NCBI GenBank assembly: GCA_018242585.1 | Contig: JAFEBQ010000024.1 | Coordinates: 62,001-126,000, forward strand | DNA length: 64,000 nucleotides | Source of the DNA: Planctomycetota bacterium | GTDB lineage: Bacteria > Planctomycetota > Planctomycetia > Pirellulales > PNKZ01 | Direction: 5' to 3' | Shown: positions 26,901-35,267 of the stretch, piece by piece | How the letters are laid out: every line of letters starts with the position of its first letter | How positions within the stretch are numbered: position 1 is the first letter of the stretch | The notes under the pieces: model-generated | Databases searched by the model: none | Told to the model about the DNA's origin: nothing | What the model saw: only the letters and a program-made list of their open reading frames with translations | Position numbers and translations under genes: made by a program

Positions 26901-27977
26901 TTCAACATCGACTCGCGCACGGTGTTCGCCAACGTGATCGGCGAGACGTTCAAAGCGGCCAAAAGCGCCAACGAAAAGAAGGCATTGCTCGAAGAAAGCC
27001 TGCGGCAGATCGATCGGGCCGCAGCACTGGAAGAATGGGACTTGGCGGTCGAGATTCAGACGGCGGCGGCGAATATGGCCAAGCCGGTGACGTCGGACAT
27101 CGCCAAAGAGCTGAAGGCTCGCGGCATTGAATTGCGGCTTTATCAACAACTGGCCGCGGCCAACCGCGCGGCGCAAGAGAAGTTGAGCGCGGACAAGAAA
27201 GACGTCGAGGCGAACCGGGCCGTGGGGCGCTACCTGGCGCTGGCGCGCCATGACTGGTCGGCGGCGGCCAAGGCGTTGCAAGCTGGTGAAGATGCAACCC
27301 TGGCGGCGATTGCCGACGGCGAGACGGCGAAGTCGCACTCGGCCGACGAGCTGGCGGCCCAGGGAGATCGCTGGTGGGGGTTGTTCGAAAAAGGCGAGGT
27401 GCCGGTGAAGTACCTGGCGATGGAGCGCGCGGCCAGTTGGTATCGCCGCGCGCTGATCGCTTCGACCGGCAAGCCCAAGGCCACGATCGGCCAACGGCGG
27501 CAAGCGGCCGCCCAGCAACGCAAGGCGTCGGCGCTGGCCTTCGTGCCGCGGCATCCGCTGGACGCGGTACCGATCGGCGGTCACTGGTACAAGGTCTACC
27601 GTTCGGGGGTGACCTGGAAGCAGGCGGCACAGTTCTGCGAAGAGATCGGCGGCAATCTGGTGATCATCGACAACGCGGACGAGAACCAGAGGGTCGCGCA
27701 ATTGATCGTGGCCAGCGCCAAGGGGAAAGAGGAACGCGGCATCACCTGGCTCGGCCTGACCGACGAAGCCAAGGAAGGGGAGTGGCGGTGGGTCGACGGG
27801 ACGCCACTGTTGCCGACTTCATTCACGAATTGGTCGGCGAATCAGCCGGACAATGGCGGCGGCGACTCGGACGCGGCGTTCTTGGAAGCGGTCGTTCAAT
27901 CCGGCCAGGCGACGATTCGTTGGGACGACATCAACGGAGCGAACCACTTCGCGTTCGTGTGCGAGTGGGAGCAATAA
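23901..27977 (+). CDS. Transmembrane Ser/Thr protein kinase with C-terminal C-type lectin domain
   Basis: The 1,358-residue protein has a short N-terminal planctomycete kinase leader (residues 1-65). A Hanks-type kinase domain follows (about 71-345) with GAGGMG (78-83), Lys100, HRDIKPGN (192-199) and DLG (212-214). A linker and one membrane span (about residues 430-447, ASAGAAAVLLLAIGAYALW) come next, then a Pro-rich stretch. Outside the membrane lie two beta-rich laminin-G/DUF1080-like segments, a helical region, and a C-type lectin-like domain at about 1220-1357. The lectin has WLGL, NQPDN (QPD type) and WDD, with the outer disulfide cysteines (FCEEIGG, FVCEWEQ) but not the inner pair. I infer that it senses sugars or peptidoglycan outside and signals inside. 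Confidence 0.9.
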   Translation: MNAQQFLDSLTSHSILSAAELSTVRDALDATKLNADAEPIAKELVRLGKLTKYQASNVYRGRGKGLVFGEYVILDKIGAGGMGQVFKAQHRRMKRTVALKILPTEATKSPGVVKRFYQEVELAARLSHPNIVTAFDASEAHGLHYLVMEFVDGSDLSSVLSKHGPLSIEQAMNCVMQAARGLQYAHDQGIIHRDIKPGNILIDRKGGVKILDLGLARLQNGLGHVDDGAGLTMSGQVMGTVDYMSPEQAHDTRSADHRSDIYSLGCTLYRLITNKVPYQADTILQKILAHREQPVPSLRTLRPEASERLDQLCQRMLAKRPEDRPASMNDVAKAIEGLLAGKNDEASSVIMLSEALEGDELQSFLKSGIGSGSASNVKPPPSNSSPSVVPTASASPPPHAPTGRALATAKAIEPSNAAVVAPATRSRLPIYASAGAAAVLLLAIGAYALWPRGDAQQQAAKVDDPNDRPFVIPQLAPNEPAANPADKPTPPPPTNNEGKPPSKQGPPKPPPPQGLPSSTTPPAPTMVASTAPAVTPEPPKENAQATSAPPTPTTTDAKRKPAPLTEPVDLLKLMAAKPVEGNWAMDGSVLVHRKSTDGHYKIAVPYAPPDEYDLTAEIEGPLAQTLVRVGLNVQGRGTAVNYTRRSPQAAISIDSTEPTFQFARSVPVAAADAGRVVLACAVRKGRFFVAANGVPAIDWQGNPDTLQLPGHIAVGEPGDLVLGCQGSTSDIRFAKLEIAPPKVELPAYGRFDLLALFDPKRDVTTGVARRDKGDLLIEPNDGRTTSLVGIETNHPAEYTLTAVVERIGSFQELFLGMPFGSSRAAVSADHGGATDIYGANKPYAKAWALTPWRLHTLVCSVSATEATLSLDGREIVRWERPPYEYGPFSQFEGTSPRSFALWCTQVSGFRIHALEVTPRGWQRLPAPPTEAAAQAAEQIVGEMATNKNRQQVAQLLWQRSAEAHAEPARRYALLEQAALSAAQAGDLNLACHAVTDLVRSFNIDSRTVFANVIGETFKAAKSANEKKALLEESLRQIDRAAALEEWDLAVEIQTAAANMAKPVTSDIAKELKARGIELRLYQQLAAANRAAQEKLSADKKDVEANRAVGRYLALARHDWSAAAKALQAGEDATLAAIADGETAKSHSADELAAQGDRWWGLFEKGEVPVKYLAMERAASWYRRALIASTGKPKATIGQRRQAAAQQRKASALAFVPRHPLDAVPIGGHWYKVYRSGVTWKQAAQFCEEIGGNLVIIDNADENQRVAQLIVASAKGKEERGITWLGLTDEAKEGEWRWVDGTPLLPTSFTNWSANQPDNGGGDSDAAFLEAVVQSGQATIRWDDINGANHFAFVCEWEQ

Positions 27978-28010
27978 GTGTCCGCCTGGGCGGGGCAGGG
28001 TGGGAGAGGA

Positions 28011-28210
28011 AGCCCGAATGACGAAATCCGAATGTCGAAGCGGGGGATTTACCACGGAGACACAGAGGGCACGGAAAGGGGAAGTGATGAATGCTGAGTG
28101 ATGATTGATGAATTGAGGAAGGGCCCGCGCGCTCCCGCTCGAAACTCATCATTCAGCACTCAGCAATCATCACTTCTTTCGTCATTCGGATTTCGTCATT
28201 CGTCATTTAC
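28011..28210. repeat. Nested inverted repeats with ATGACGAAATCCGAATG and GCTGAGTGATGA modules
   Basis: Outer arms (GAATGACGAAATCCGAATG at 28014-28032 and CATTCGGATTTCGTCATTCG at about 28183-28202) enclose inner arms (GATGAATGCTGAGTGATGA at 28086 and TCATCATTCAGCACTCAGCA at about 28145). A CCACGGAGACACAGAGGGCA module lies between them on the left. Folded as RNA this would be one long hairpin. Confidence 0.75.
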
Positions 28211-28234
28211 CAATCACCGCAGCCCATCGATTCG

Positions 28235-28771
28235 CTATTCCTCCTCCCAGTGGTTTGTCACGGGGATACCGTTTTCCATCGCGGCGTCGATGATCATCTT
28301 GGCCGGCGTGCCGCGGATAAGGTCGCCGATCGGCACGCTGTCCAGCTTGCCTGATTTGAGGTAGCAATCGATCCAGCGATCGTTCGGGTTGCTTTTGCTC
28401 TTGGCCAGCACGATCCTTTGGACGTCGTCAAAGTGAACTTCGTGGTAGTTCGGCCAGAGCCAGAATCCGGCACGGAAGGTGAACTGGGCCGAGTTGACCG
28501 TCACGCGATCGACGAGAAAGCAGGGGGCCAGCAGCAGGAACACAAACGTCGCCACCGCCACCAGGATCGACTTGCCCAGTCGGCGGAGCGGCACATAGAT
28601 GGCGACGACCGACAAGCCGCCGACGCCCAAGGCGAACAGCAGACAACTGACCCACAACTCGAACGAGAAGATCGTCGTGTCGCCGACAACCCGCTGATCA
28701 ACGCAGCCGGTGATGAGAGCGGTCAGGCTACAAACACCGAATCTTCGAAGCTGATGTGGCTTGGAGATCAC
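28235..28771 (-). CDS. Putative lipoprotein/membrane protein translationally coupled to an antitoxin-like gene
   Basis: The GTG at 28771 overlaps the TGA of the upstream antitoxin-like gene (GTGA), so a start there gives a 178-residue protein. A lipobox-like LITGC follows a short basic N terminus (VISKPHQLRRFG), and two hydrophobic segments come later (ELWVSCLLFALGVGGLSVVA and SILVAVATFVFLLLAPCFLV). The C-terminal half contains HEVHFDDVQRIVL and VPIGDLIRGTP. No family is recognised. The longer in-frame start at 28873 lies inside the antitoxin gene and was rejected. This gene stands where a toxin would be expected. Confidence 0.65.
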   Translation of the reverse strand: MISKPHQLRRFGVCSLTALITGCVDQRVVGDTTIFSFELWVSCLLFALGVGGLSVVAIYVPLRRLGKSILVAVATFVFLLLAPCFLVDRVTVNSAQFTFRAGFWLWPNYHEVHFDDVQRIVLAKSKSNPNDRWIDCYLKSGKLDSVPIGDLIRGTPAKMIIDAAMENGIPVTNHWEEE

Positions 28772-28974
28772 GACAAGCAAAGCACTCGGCGTTTGATTTC
28801 GTCCCAGGAAATCGTGGCTGCGGGATTCGCCGCCCAATTGGCTTTGCGGCGGGCTAACTCCTCTTTCTGCCAATCATGCACCGGCACGGCCTCGGGCGTC
28901 GACGCCAAATCATCCCACAAGTCTTCGACAAGCTGCAACTTCTCGGCCGGCGTGAGGTCAAAGATCGATGCCAT
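28768..28974 (-). CDS. Addiction-module antitoxin-like protein, TIGR02574 type
   Basis: The 68-residue protein MASIFDLTPAEKLQLVEDLW followed by DDLASTPEAVPVHDWQKEEL has the signature of the TIGR02574 putative addiction-module family (LTPAEKLQLVEDLWDDLA, then a DEIKRR-type tail). Such proteins normally precede a RelE-like toxin. Here the next gene overlaps by 4 bp and encodes a membrane or lipoprotein-like product instead. The ATG at 28974 lacks a strong ribosome binding site. No promoter was identified. Confidence 0.75.
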   Translation of the reverse strand: MASIFDLTPAEKLQLVEDLWDDLASTPEAVPVHDWQKEELARRKANWAANPAATISWDEIKRRVLCLS

Positions 28975-29097
28975 GACGCATTCCCACTTGCGATTGAAGA
29001 TTCCCACGACACTATTCGCTCAGGGGCACAGGCTCGGGCTCATTATAACCTGATGCCGACCGCTGCTGCCTGATAACTTTGCGTCCCCTTTTCACCT

Positions 29098-29201
29098 AGC
29101 ACCCCCTCACCCCCAGCCCCTCTCCCACGGAGGGGCGAGGGGAGGAAAACCTCGCGCACTCACCAATAAAAACAGGCCCCGAGATTGGCTCTCGGGGCCT
29201 G
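29098..29201 (-). terminator. Palindromic module and rho-independent terminator after rpsA
   Basis: At 29173-29201 the arms CAGGCCCCGAGA and CTCTCGGGGCCTG pair. Read on the minus strand, the hairpin is followed by TTTTTATTGG, a clear terminator 62 bp beyond the S1 stop codon. A CCCCTCACCCCCAGCCCCTC module (about 29105-29150) follows. The remaining bases of the gap between 28975 and 29262 show nothing else. Confidence 0.85.
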
Positions 29202-29262
29202 CTTTGCTGTTCAATCTATTGCAGCCGCGCCGCTCAGATGAGCGACGCTCGCGCGATCAAGC

Positions 29263-31038
<1,776 letters not shown>

Positions 31039-31227
31039 GGAGTGAAGAGCCGTTACGGAACCGTTCGACAGCGAGCCGGCAGGAGTCTTGTGAAAGTTGC
31101 CGGCCGAAAGGCCCAGCGGGGCCGATGGCGCGTCGGAAGTGCCGCCAGTAAGAGAGACAAGGCAAAAGTGCCAGTTGTCTGAACCGGTCCCCACGCGGAG
31201 ACTCCTCGGCCCAAACAAAGATTCGTA

Positions 31228-31256
31228 AATATATCGGTTTCAAGGGTATACGGCAA
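31228..31256 (-). promoter_or_regulatory. Candidate rpsA promoter with long leader
   Basis: On the minus strand TTGCCG (31256-31251) and TATATT (31233-31228) are separated by exactly 17 bp, inside a conspicuous AT-rich patch. Transcription would begin near 31221 and leave a leader of about 183 nt before the ATG at 31038, long enough for autoregulation of S1. Confidence 0.6.
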
Positions 31257-31355
31257 TCCTGGCAACCGCTGGTCGAGCCAGCGATCGCGGCAGCTTGCCC
31301 AGACGCCCACAACTCCCCGCAAAAGCCTCGTATTCGTGGTCACCCGGCCGTTTCG

Positions 31356-31392
31356 TTTAACAAATAAATGTATTATATATGATATAGTTATT
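31356..31392 (+). promoter_or_regulatory. Promoter overlapped by a 30-bp palindromic operator candidate (HTH-fic)
   Basis: TTTAAC at 31356-31361 and TATGAT at 31378-31383 are spaced by 16 bp. The segment 31363-31392 is an imperfect palindrome, with AATAA at one end and TTATT at the other, and covers the -10 element. An autorepressing HTH protein bound here would block the promoter. It is the most AT-rich site seen in the window. Confidence 0.55.
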
Positions 31393-31428
31393 AGCGAGTC
31401 CGCCCGCGACACCCGCTGCCTTGGTGCC

Positions 31429-31812
31429 ATGATGAACAGTCCCGCCTTTGCAGCACTGCTCAACGCCCGTCGCAAGTTACTCCGCATGAGCGTGCGTTCG
31501 ATTGCTGAACTCAGCGGAGTATCGACCGCCACGGTCAACCGCCTGCTCGGCGGCCAGTTCGACCGCACCGAATTCCGGCACGTCGTGGCAGTCGCGGCAA
31601 CCCTGGGTATCGAGTTCGAACCGCGAGTCCAGGACGCCAAACTCGTCACCACTCGACAGGCGCGGCGGAAAGCTCAAAAGCTGGTCGCGCTGGTGCAAGG
31701 CAGCTCGGCCCTCGAGCAACAAGCGGTCGACCGGCGCGCCTATGCAAAAATGCTCAAACGCACCGAGACGGAATTGCTCAACGGCTCGCGCAAGCAGCTC
31801 TGGTCGCGGTGA
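31429..31812 (+). CDS. HTH regulator/antitoxin of a Fic toxin pair
   Basis: The 127-residue protein (ATG at 31429; 31432 is equally possible) has a Cro/XRE-like helix-turn-helix, SVRSIAELSGVSTATVNRLL, near residues 22-41. A basic C-terminal half reads RRKAQKLVALVQGSSALEQQ and ends TELLNGSRKQLWSR, a layout typical of antitoxins paired with Fic proteins. It lies 3 bp before the fic gene, so the two are co-translated or coupled. The upstream AT-rich palindrome (31363-31392) suggests autoregulation. The extended in-frame start at 31336 runs through the promoter and was rejected. Confidence 0.75.
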   Translation: MMNSPAFAALLNARRKLLRMSVRSIAELSGVSTATVNRLLGGQFDRTEFRHVVAVAATLGIEFEPRVQDAKLVTTRQARRKAQKLVALVQGSSALEQQAVDRRAYAKMLKRTETELLNGSRKQLWSR

Positions 31813-31815
31813 AGC

Positions 31816-32409
31816 ATGACGCCCGCATCGCCACTCGATGGCGCCACTCCGCTCGACGATCTTTCGGGGCTGAAAGTACGCTCGATCACCACGCGCGGCC
31901 AGTTGGACGTCGCCGAAGCCGAGAATATTCGCCTGGCGCATGTCAAATACCTGGCCAGTCGACCGGGTCGGCGCGCCGCCCCCTTTGACGCGCGCTGGAT
32001 GAAAAAGCTGCATCGCGAGATGTTTGGCAAGGTCTGGCGCTGGGCGGGCGAGCCGCGGCGATTCGAGCTGAATCTCGGCGTCGCCTGGACACAGATCGAG
32101 CCAGCGCTGCTCGAATTGGAACAGACGCTCGCGTTTTATCGCGGCTCGACCGTGCCCCTCTTGGAACAAGCGACACGCCTGCACCATCGTAGCGTGCAGA
32201 TCCATCCGTTTCCGAACGGCAATGGTCGCTGGGGACGGCTGTTGGCGAATATCTGGCTCAAGCAAGCGGGCCGTGAACCGACGGCCTGGCCCGAGGTGCT
32301 CGGCGGCAAGAACGACGTGCGTCGTGAATACCTGGCGGCACTGCGCGGGGCGGACCAAGGAGATCTGGGTCCATTGCTTGGCATGCAGTCGCGATTCACA
32401 CCTGCCTGA
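31816..32409 (+). CDS. Fic domain AMPylase-like protein (mobile mystery protein B type)
   Basis: The 197-residue protein begins with ATPLDDLSGLKVRSITTRGQ and carries LHREMFGKVWRWAGEPR, both typical of the TIGR02613 (mobile mystery protein B) family. The catalytic Fic motif is intact: HPFPNGNGRWGR at residues 130-141, with His130. Fic proteins transfer AMP (or other nucleotide groups) to target proteins and act as toxins or regulators. No internal inhibitory helix of the S/TxxxE(G/N) type was found, and none is obvious in the HTH partner. The partner is not the usual mobile mystery protein A. Confidence 0.85.
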   Translation: MTPASPLDGATPLDDLSGLKVRSITTRGQLDVAEAENIRLAHVKYLASRPGRRAAPFDARWMKKLHREMFGKVWRWAGEPRRFELNLGVAWTQIEPALLELEQTLAFYRGSTVPLLEQATRLHHRSVQIHPFPNGNGRWGRLLANIWLKQAGREPTAWPEVLGGKNDVRREYLAALRGADQGDLGPLLGMQSRFTPA

Positions 32410-32421
32410 ATCGTCGCGGCC

Positions 32422-32586
32422 TCAGGGATTGATCCCCTGGGCATAGCGGTTCTTCTCATTGAGCTTGTTCAGGTCGGCCTGGTCGGACGATTTGCCTCCC
32501 AGAAACGACGGCAACAAGTCCCCGGCCGAACCTCCGGCCACGCACACAGCCGCTAACAAACACAGAATCAACAACTCGCGACGCAT
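32422..32586 (-). CDS. 54-residue secreted peptide
   Basis: This short frame (54 codons plus stop) encodes MRRELLILCLLAAVCVAGGS as a signal-like start, then AGDLLPSFLGGKSSDQADLN and KLNEKNRYAQGINP. The basic N terminus, hydrophobic core and small residues before the presumed cleavage point look like a real signal peptide. The ATG at 32586 is convergent with fic (stop at 32409) and divergent from the TPR gene. No family is recognised. The function is unknown and coding status is inferred from composition only. Confidence 0.55.
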   Translation of the reverse strand: MRRELLILCLLAAVCVAGGSAGDLLPSFLGGKSSDQADLNKLNEKNRYAQGINP

Positions 32587-32767
32587 GAGCTTGCCATCGA
32601 TGGTCTGAAAAGCCGGCGGAAAATACCGCCCTGCCTGGGGCGCGGCAAGAGAAATCTCGCTGGGCTGCTAGCGTGACGACGGGAATTGGTACGACTGCCG
32701 CCGGTTTGACCGGCCAGCGAGCGGCTGCCAGCCTTGACGGCATTTCGGCCCCGCCCCTATATTGCCC

Positions 32768-32793
32768 CAAATCCTCGTGCCGCGAGGATTTTT
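32768..32793 (+). terminator. Terminator-like hairpin in the leader of the TPR gene
   Basis: AAATCCTCG pairs with CGAGGATTT across a short loop (TGCCG), and a run of T follows. It lies about 147 bp upstream of the ATG at 32940. There is no co-directional gene just upstream except the fic gene, whose stop lies 360 bp away, so it may attenuate the TPR gene's own leader. The remaining part of the 32587-32939 gap shows no gene. Confidence 0.6.
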
Positions 32794-32939
32794 TCGTTTC
32801 GCCCATTGAACTTACGCCGCGCCGCTCGCCATCGGTCCGGGACGCTTTCACGTGTCCGACGACCGCGCGATCGGGCCGGCATTTTTGCTCCGCCGAACCG
32901 TGCCCACGACGGAACCGCGGCAGACAAGGCCCCCTTGCC

Positions 32940-33767
32940 ATGAAGTCCGAACGCCGTCACGAGTTACAACGCAACTCCCTGGCCGATGTGCTCGAGCACG
33001 GGGTCAAGGACGTTCAGAAGTACGCCCCGGCAGTGGCCGCCACGATCGGCGCGATCGTGGTCCTGGTCGTCGTCTATCTGATCATCTCCACGCGCTCGGC
33101 CAACGCCGAGCGCTCGGCCTGGCGCGAGTACGTCGTCGCCAGCGAGTCGCGACTGGGCGCTCAGGAGAACATGACCCGGGTGGCCGACGACTACAGCGAT
33201 TACATGGGGGGCCAGTGGGCCCGGCTGACGTTGGCCGATCGGCAATTGGAAGTCGGCGTCGATCAGTTGTTCCAGGACCGAACCGCAGCCAAGACCTCGC
33301 TCGAATCGGCGATCGAGCAATACAACCAACTGCGCGCCACGACCCACATCAGCGAAATGCAATCGCGTGCGCTGATCGGCCTGGGTCGTGCATACGAATC
33401 ATTGGCCCAGCCCGAGGAAGCCGTCAAGCAATACGACGAGCTGATCAAGAACTACCCGGGCACCGAGTTTGCGATCGAAGCCCGCGAGCGGCGCGACGAC
33501 CTGGAAAAGCCGGCCTCGAAAGAGTTCTATCAATGGTTCTGGGCGTTGAAGATCACGCCCCCGTCGCGCGAGCCTGGCACGCCGGGCTTCCGCCCGCCGT
33601 TCGACATGCAATCGTTGCCCAGCGACGCCCCCGGTGGCCCGACGTCCGTGGCCCCCCCCGCCCCGCCGACCGGAGTCATTCCGCCGGTCACAACGACTCC
33701 ACCGGCGACATCTACTCCGCCGGCCACCACCGCACCGGTCACTCCCCCAGCAACCACGCCGGAGTAG
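32940..33767 (+). CDS. Membrane-anchored TPR protein, YfgM-like
   Basis: The 275-residue protein has a short basic cytoplasmic start (MKSERRHELQRNSLADVLEH), one membrane span (PAVAATIGAIVVLVVVYLII) and a periplasmic TPR-like region (including SRALIGLGRAYESLAQPEEA and QYDELIKNYPGTEFAIEA). A Pro/Thr-rich tail (APPAPPTGVIPP and repeated PPAT) follows. The layout matches YfgM-like ancillary proteins of the Sec translocon and similar TPR proteins. The ATG at 32940 is preferred over an upstream in-frame start at 32673, because the latter crosses the terminator-like hairpin. It precedes rluD in the same orientation. Confidence 0.75.
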   Translation: MKSERRHELQRNSLADVLEHGVKDVQKYAPAVAATIGAIVVLVVVYLIISTRSANAERSAWREYVVASESRLGAQENMTRVADDYSDYMGGQWARLTLADRQLEVGVDQLFQDRTAAKTSLESAIEQYNQLRATTHISEMQSRALIGLGRAYESLAQPEEAVKQYDELIKNYPGTEFAIEARERRDDLEKPASKEFYQWFWALKITPPSREPGTPGFRPPFDMQSLPSDAPGGPTSVAPPAPPTGVIPPVTTTPPATSTPPATTAPVTPPATTPE

Positions 33768-33812
33768 AATGGCGTTAGCTGGAACCGGTTCGCGTCGCGG
33801 CGCAAGCCGCGC

Positions 33813-33923
33813 ACCCTCGCCCCTTGTGGGAGAGGGTGGTTCGCGCGGCGAACCGGGTGAGGGGAATGAGGCGGGTACACAACTCGTCCCCTCAATCCAA
33901 TCCTCTCCCGTGAGCGGAGAGGG
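33813..33923. repeat. Palindromic element inside the 5' part of the rluD frame
   Basis: ACCCTCGCCCCTTGTGGGAG, then GGTTCGCGCGGCGAACCGGG, then a CCTCTCCCGTGAGCGGAGAG end. It is close to the element at 4999-5131. It contains no stop codon in the rluD frame and would be translated as SPLVGEGGSRGEPGEG if the ATG at 33769 were used. Confidence 0.85.
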
Positions 33924-33957
33924 AGCCCATGACGTCCTTACTCCCGAGCCCTCAGCC

Positions 33958-34965
33958 GTGTCCTCCGAGCCCATCGCTGGCGAGACCTTGTTGCTGGTTG
34001 TTCCCGAAGCCGAGGACGGCCAGCGGCTCGATGCCTTTCTCGCCCGGCAATTGCCCAGCTACAGCCGCACCCACCTGCGCCGCGCTATCAACGCGGTCGG
34101 CGTCAAGCTCGACGGCCGCCGCGTGAAGGCCAGCCACCACCTTCGCACCGGGCAGCAAGTCTCGATTGTCGTTCCCGAGGTACCGCGGCTGGGCCCGCTG
34201 CCCGAGGACATTCCGCTCGACGTGCTGTACGAAGACGAGGTGATGGCGGTCATCAACAAGCCGGCCGGCATGGTCGTGCATCCGGGCCGAGGTCACTGGG
34301 ACGGCACGTTGGCGAGCGCCCTGCGGCACTACTTCGAGCAACTCAGCCAGACTGCCGGGCCGACGCGGCCAGGCATCGTCCATCGGCTCGATCGCGACAC
34401 GAGCGGCGCGATCCTGATTGCCAAGGACGACATCGCCCACTCGCTGTTGTCCGATCAGTTCGAGCAGCGCACGGTCGACAAGACGTACTTTGCCATCGTC
34501 GCCGGCGAGCCCGATCGGGATCGAGACTGGATCGACCTGCCGATCGGTGTTCACCCTTACCAGCGCGAAAAGATGGCCGTCCGCCACGACCACGCCACCA
34601 GCCGGCCAGCGCAGACCTTTTACGAAGTCGTCGAGCGATTGCACGGCTTTGCGGCCGTCCGGCTGACGCCCAAGACGGGTCGCACGCACCAGATTCGCGT
34701 CCACCTGGCCAGCATCGGCTGCCCGGTGTTGTGCGACCGATACTACGGGGGCCGGGCGTCGCTACGCGTGTGCGACGTGCTGCCCGGCTCGACCGACGAG
34801 TCGCCCCTGCTCGAAAGGCAAGCGCTGCACGCCCAATCAATCGCGATCGATCATCCGACGCGGGGAAACCGGCTGACATTCAACGCCCCGCTGCCGGCCG
34901 ATTTGGAAGCGACGCTCACGGTGCTACGGCAGCGACAGGGCAAGCCGGCAACAAAGCACCAATGA
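33958..34965 (+). CDS. rluD: Ribosomal large-subunit pseudouridine synthase, RluD family
   Basis: From the GTG at 33958 (VSSEPIAGETLLLVVPEA) the protein has 335 residues. An S4 domain (GQRLDAFLARQLPSYSRTHL) is followed by the PseudoU_synth_2 catalytic domain with HRLDRDTSGAIL, the catalytic Asp being in RLDRDTSG. TGRTHQIRVHLASIG confirms the RluA/RluD class, which makes pseudouridines in helix 69 of 23S rRNA. The ATG at 33769 is also in frame and would add 63 residues encoded by the intergenic element, so the GTG is preferred; the true start is uncertain. It lies 190 bp downstream of the TPR gene. Confidence 0.88.
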   Translation: MSSEPIAGETLLLVVPEAEDGQRLDAFLARQLPSYSRTHLRRAINAVGVKLDGRRVKASHHLRTGQQVSIVVPEVPRLGPLPEDIPLDVLYEDEVMAVINKPAGMVVHPGRGHWDGTLASALRHYFEQLSQTAGPTRPGIVHRLDRDTSGAILIAKDDIAHSLLSDQFEQRTVDKTYFAIVAGEPDRDRDWIDLPIGVHPYQREKMAVRHDHATSRPAQTFYEVVERLHGFAAVRLTPKTGRTHQIRVHLASIGCPVLCDRYYGGRASLRVCDVLPGSTDESPLLERQALHAQSIAIDHPTRGNRLTFNAPLPADLEATLTVLRQRQGKPATKHQ

Positions 34966-35028
34966 CTAAATCCCAATGACCAAGCAGAAGCAGCCTTGGT
35001 CATTGGTGCTTGGACATTAAGGCTTGGC
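34962..35028. repeat. Inverted repeat, CAATGACCAA type, at the end of rluD
   Basis: The left arm CACCAATGACTAAATCCCAA TGACCAAG starts inside the rluD stop region. The right arm CTTGGTCATTGGTGCTTGGA lies at about 34998-35017. It is one of four copies of this module in the window. Confidence 0.75.
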
Positions 35029-35030
35029 GC

Positions 35031-35261
35031 TTAACAGGCGTCTTTCGGCCCCAGTCGTCGCGGACCTTGCCGGCGCAATCGCGCGCGGCGGGCGGCGAGC
35101 ATCACGCCCCAAAAGGCCAGAAAGCCCAGCACGCAGGCCATCACCAACAGCGGTCGCGACCAGTTGGCGTTGCCGGCCATGAAGTACGTGCCCGCGGCTT
35201 GGAACAATCCAAACGCAATCAAACAGGCGGCGACAATGGCGAAGAATTTGCCGAATTGCAT
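35031..35261 (-). CDS. Small two-span membrane protein
   Basis: The 76-residue protein has two hydrophobic segments (FFAIVAACLIAFGLFQAAGT and LLVMACVLGFLAFWGVMLA) and a strongly basic C-terminal tail (RRARLRRQGPRRLGPKD). The ATG at 35261 is preceded by CCTCCCCCCC on the plus strand, which gives GGGGGGAGG, a strong ribosome binding site on the minus strand. No family is recognised. It lies downstream of fabF on the same strand, separated by an inverted repeat (35268-35352), so it may or may not share the fab transcript. Confidence 0.65.
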   Translation of the reverse strand: MQFGKFFAIVAACLIAFGLFQAAGTYFMAGNANWSRPLLVMACVLGFLAFWGVMLAARRARLRRQGPRRLGPKDAC

Positions 35262-35267
35262 GGGGGG

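Noticed and set aside
26337-27701. 454-codon frame on the minus strand opposite the kinase
   Set aside because: Antisense to the extracellular part of the kinase gene. It is Arg/Ala-rich with no motif.
31429-31812. HTH gene considered as mobile mystery protein A
   Set aside because: It lacks the long N-terminal layout of that family as I recall it. It is called only as an HTH antitoxin-type protein.
32456-32941. 161-codon minus-strand frame across the fic-TPR gap
   Set aside because: It crosses the hairpin and leader region, lacks a signal or domain, and conflicts with the better-supported 54-residue frame.
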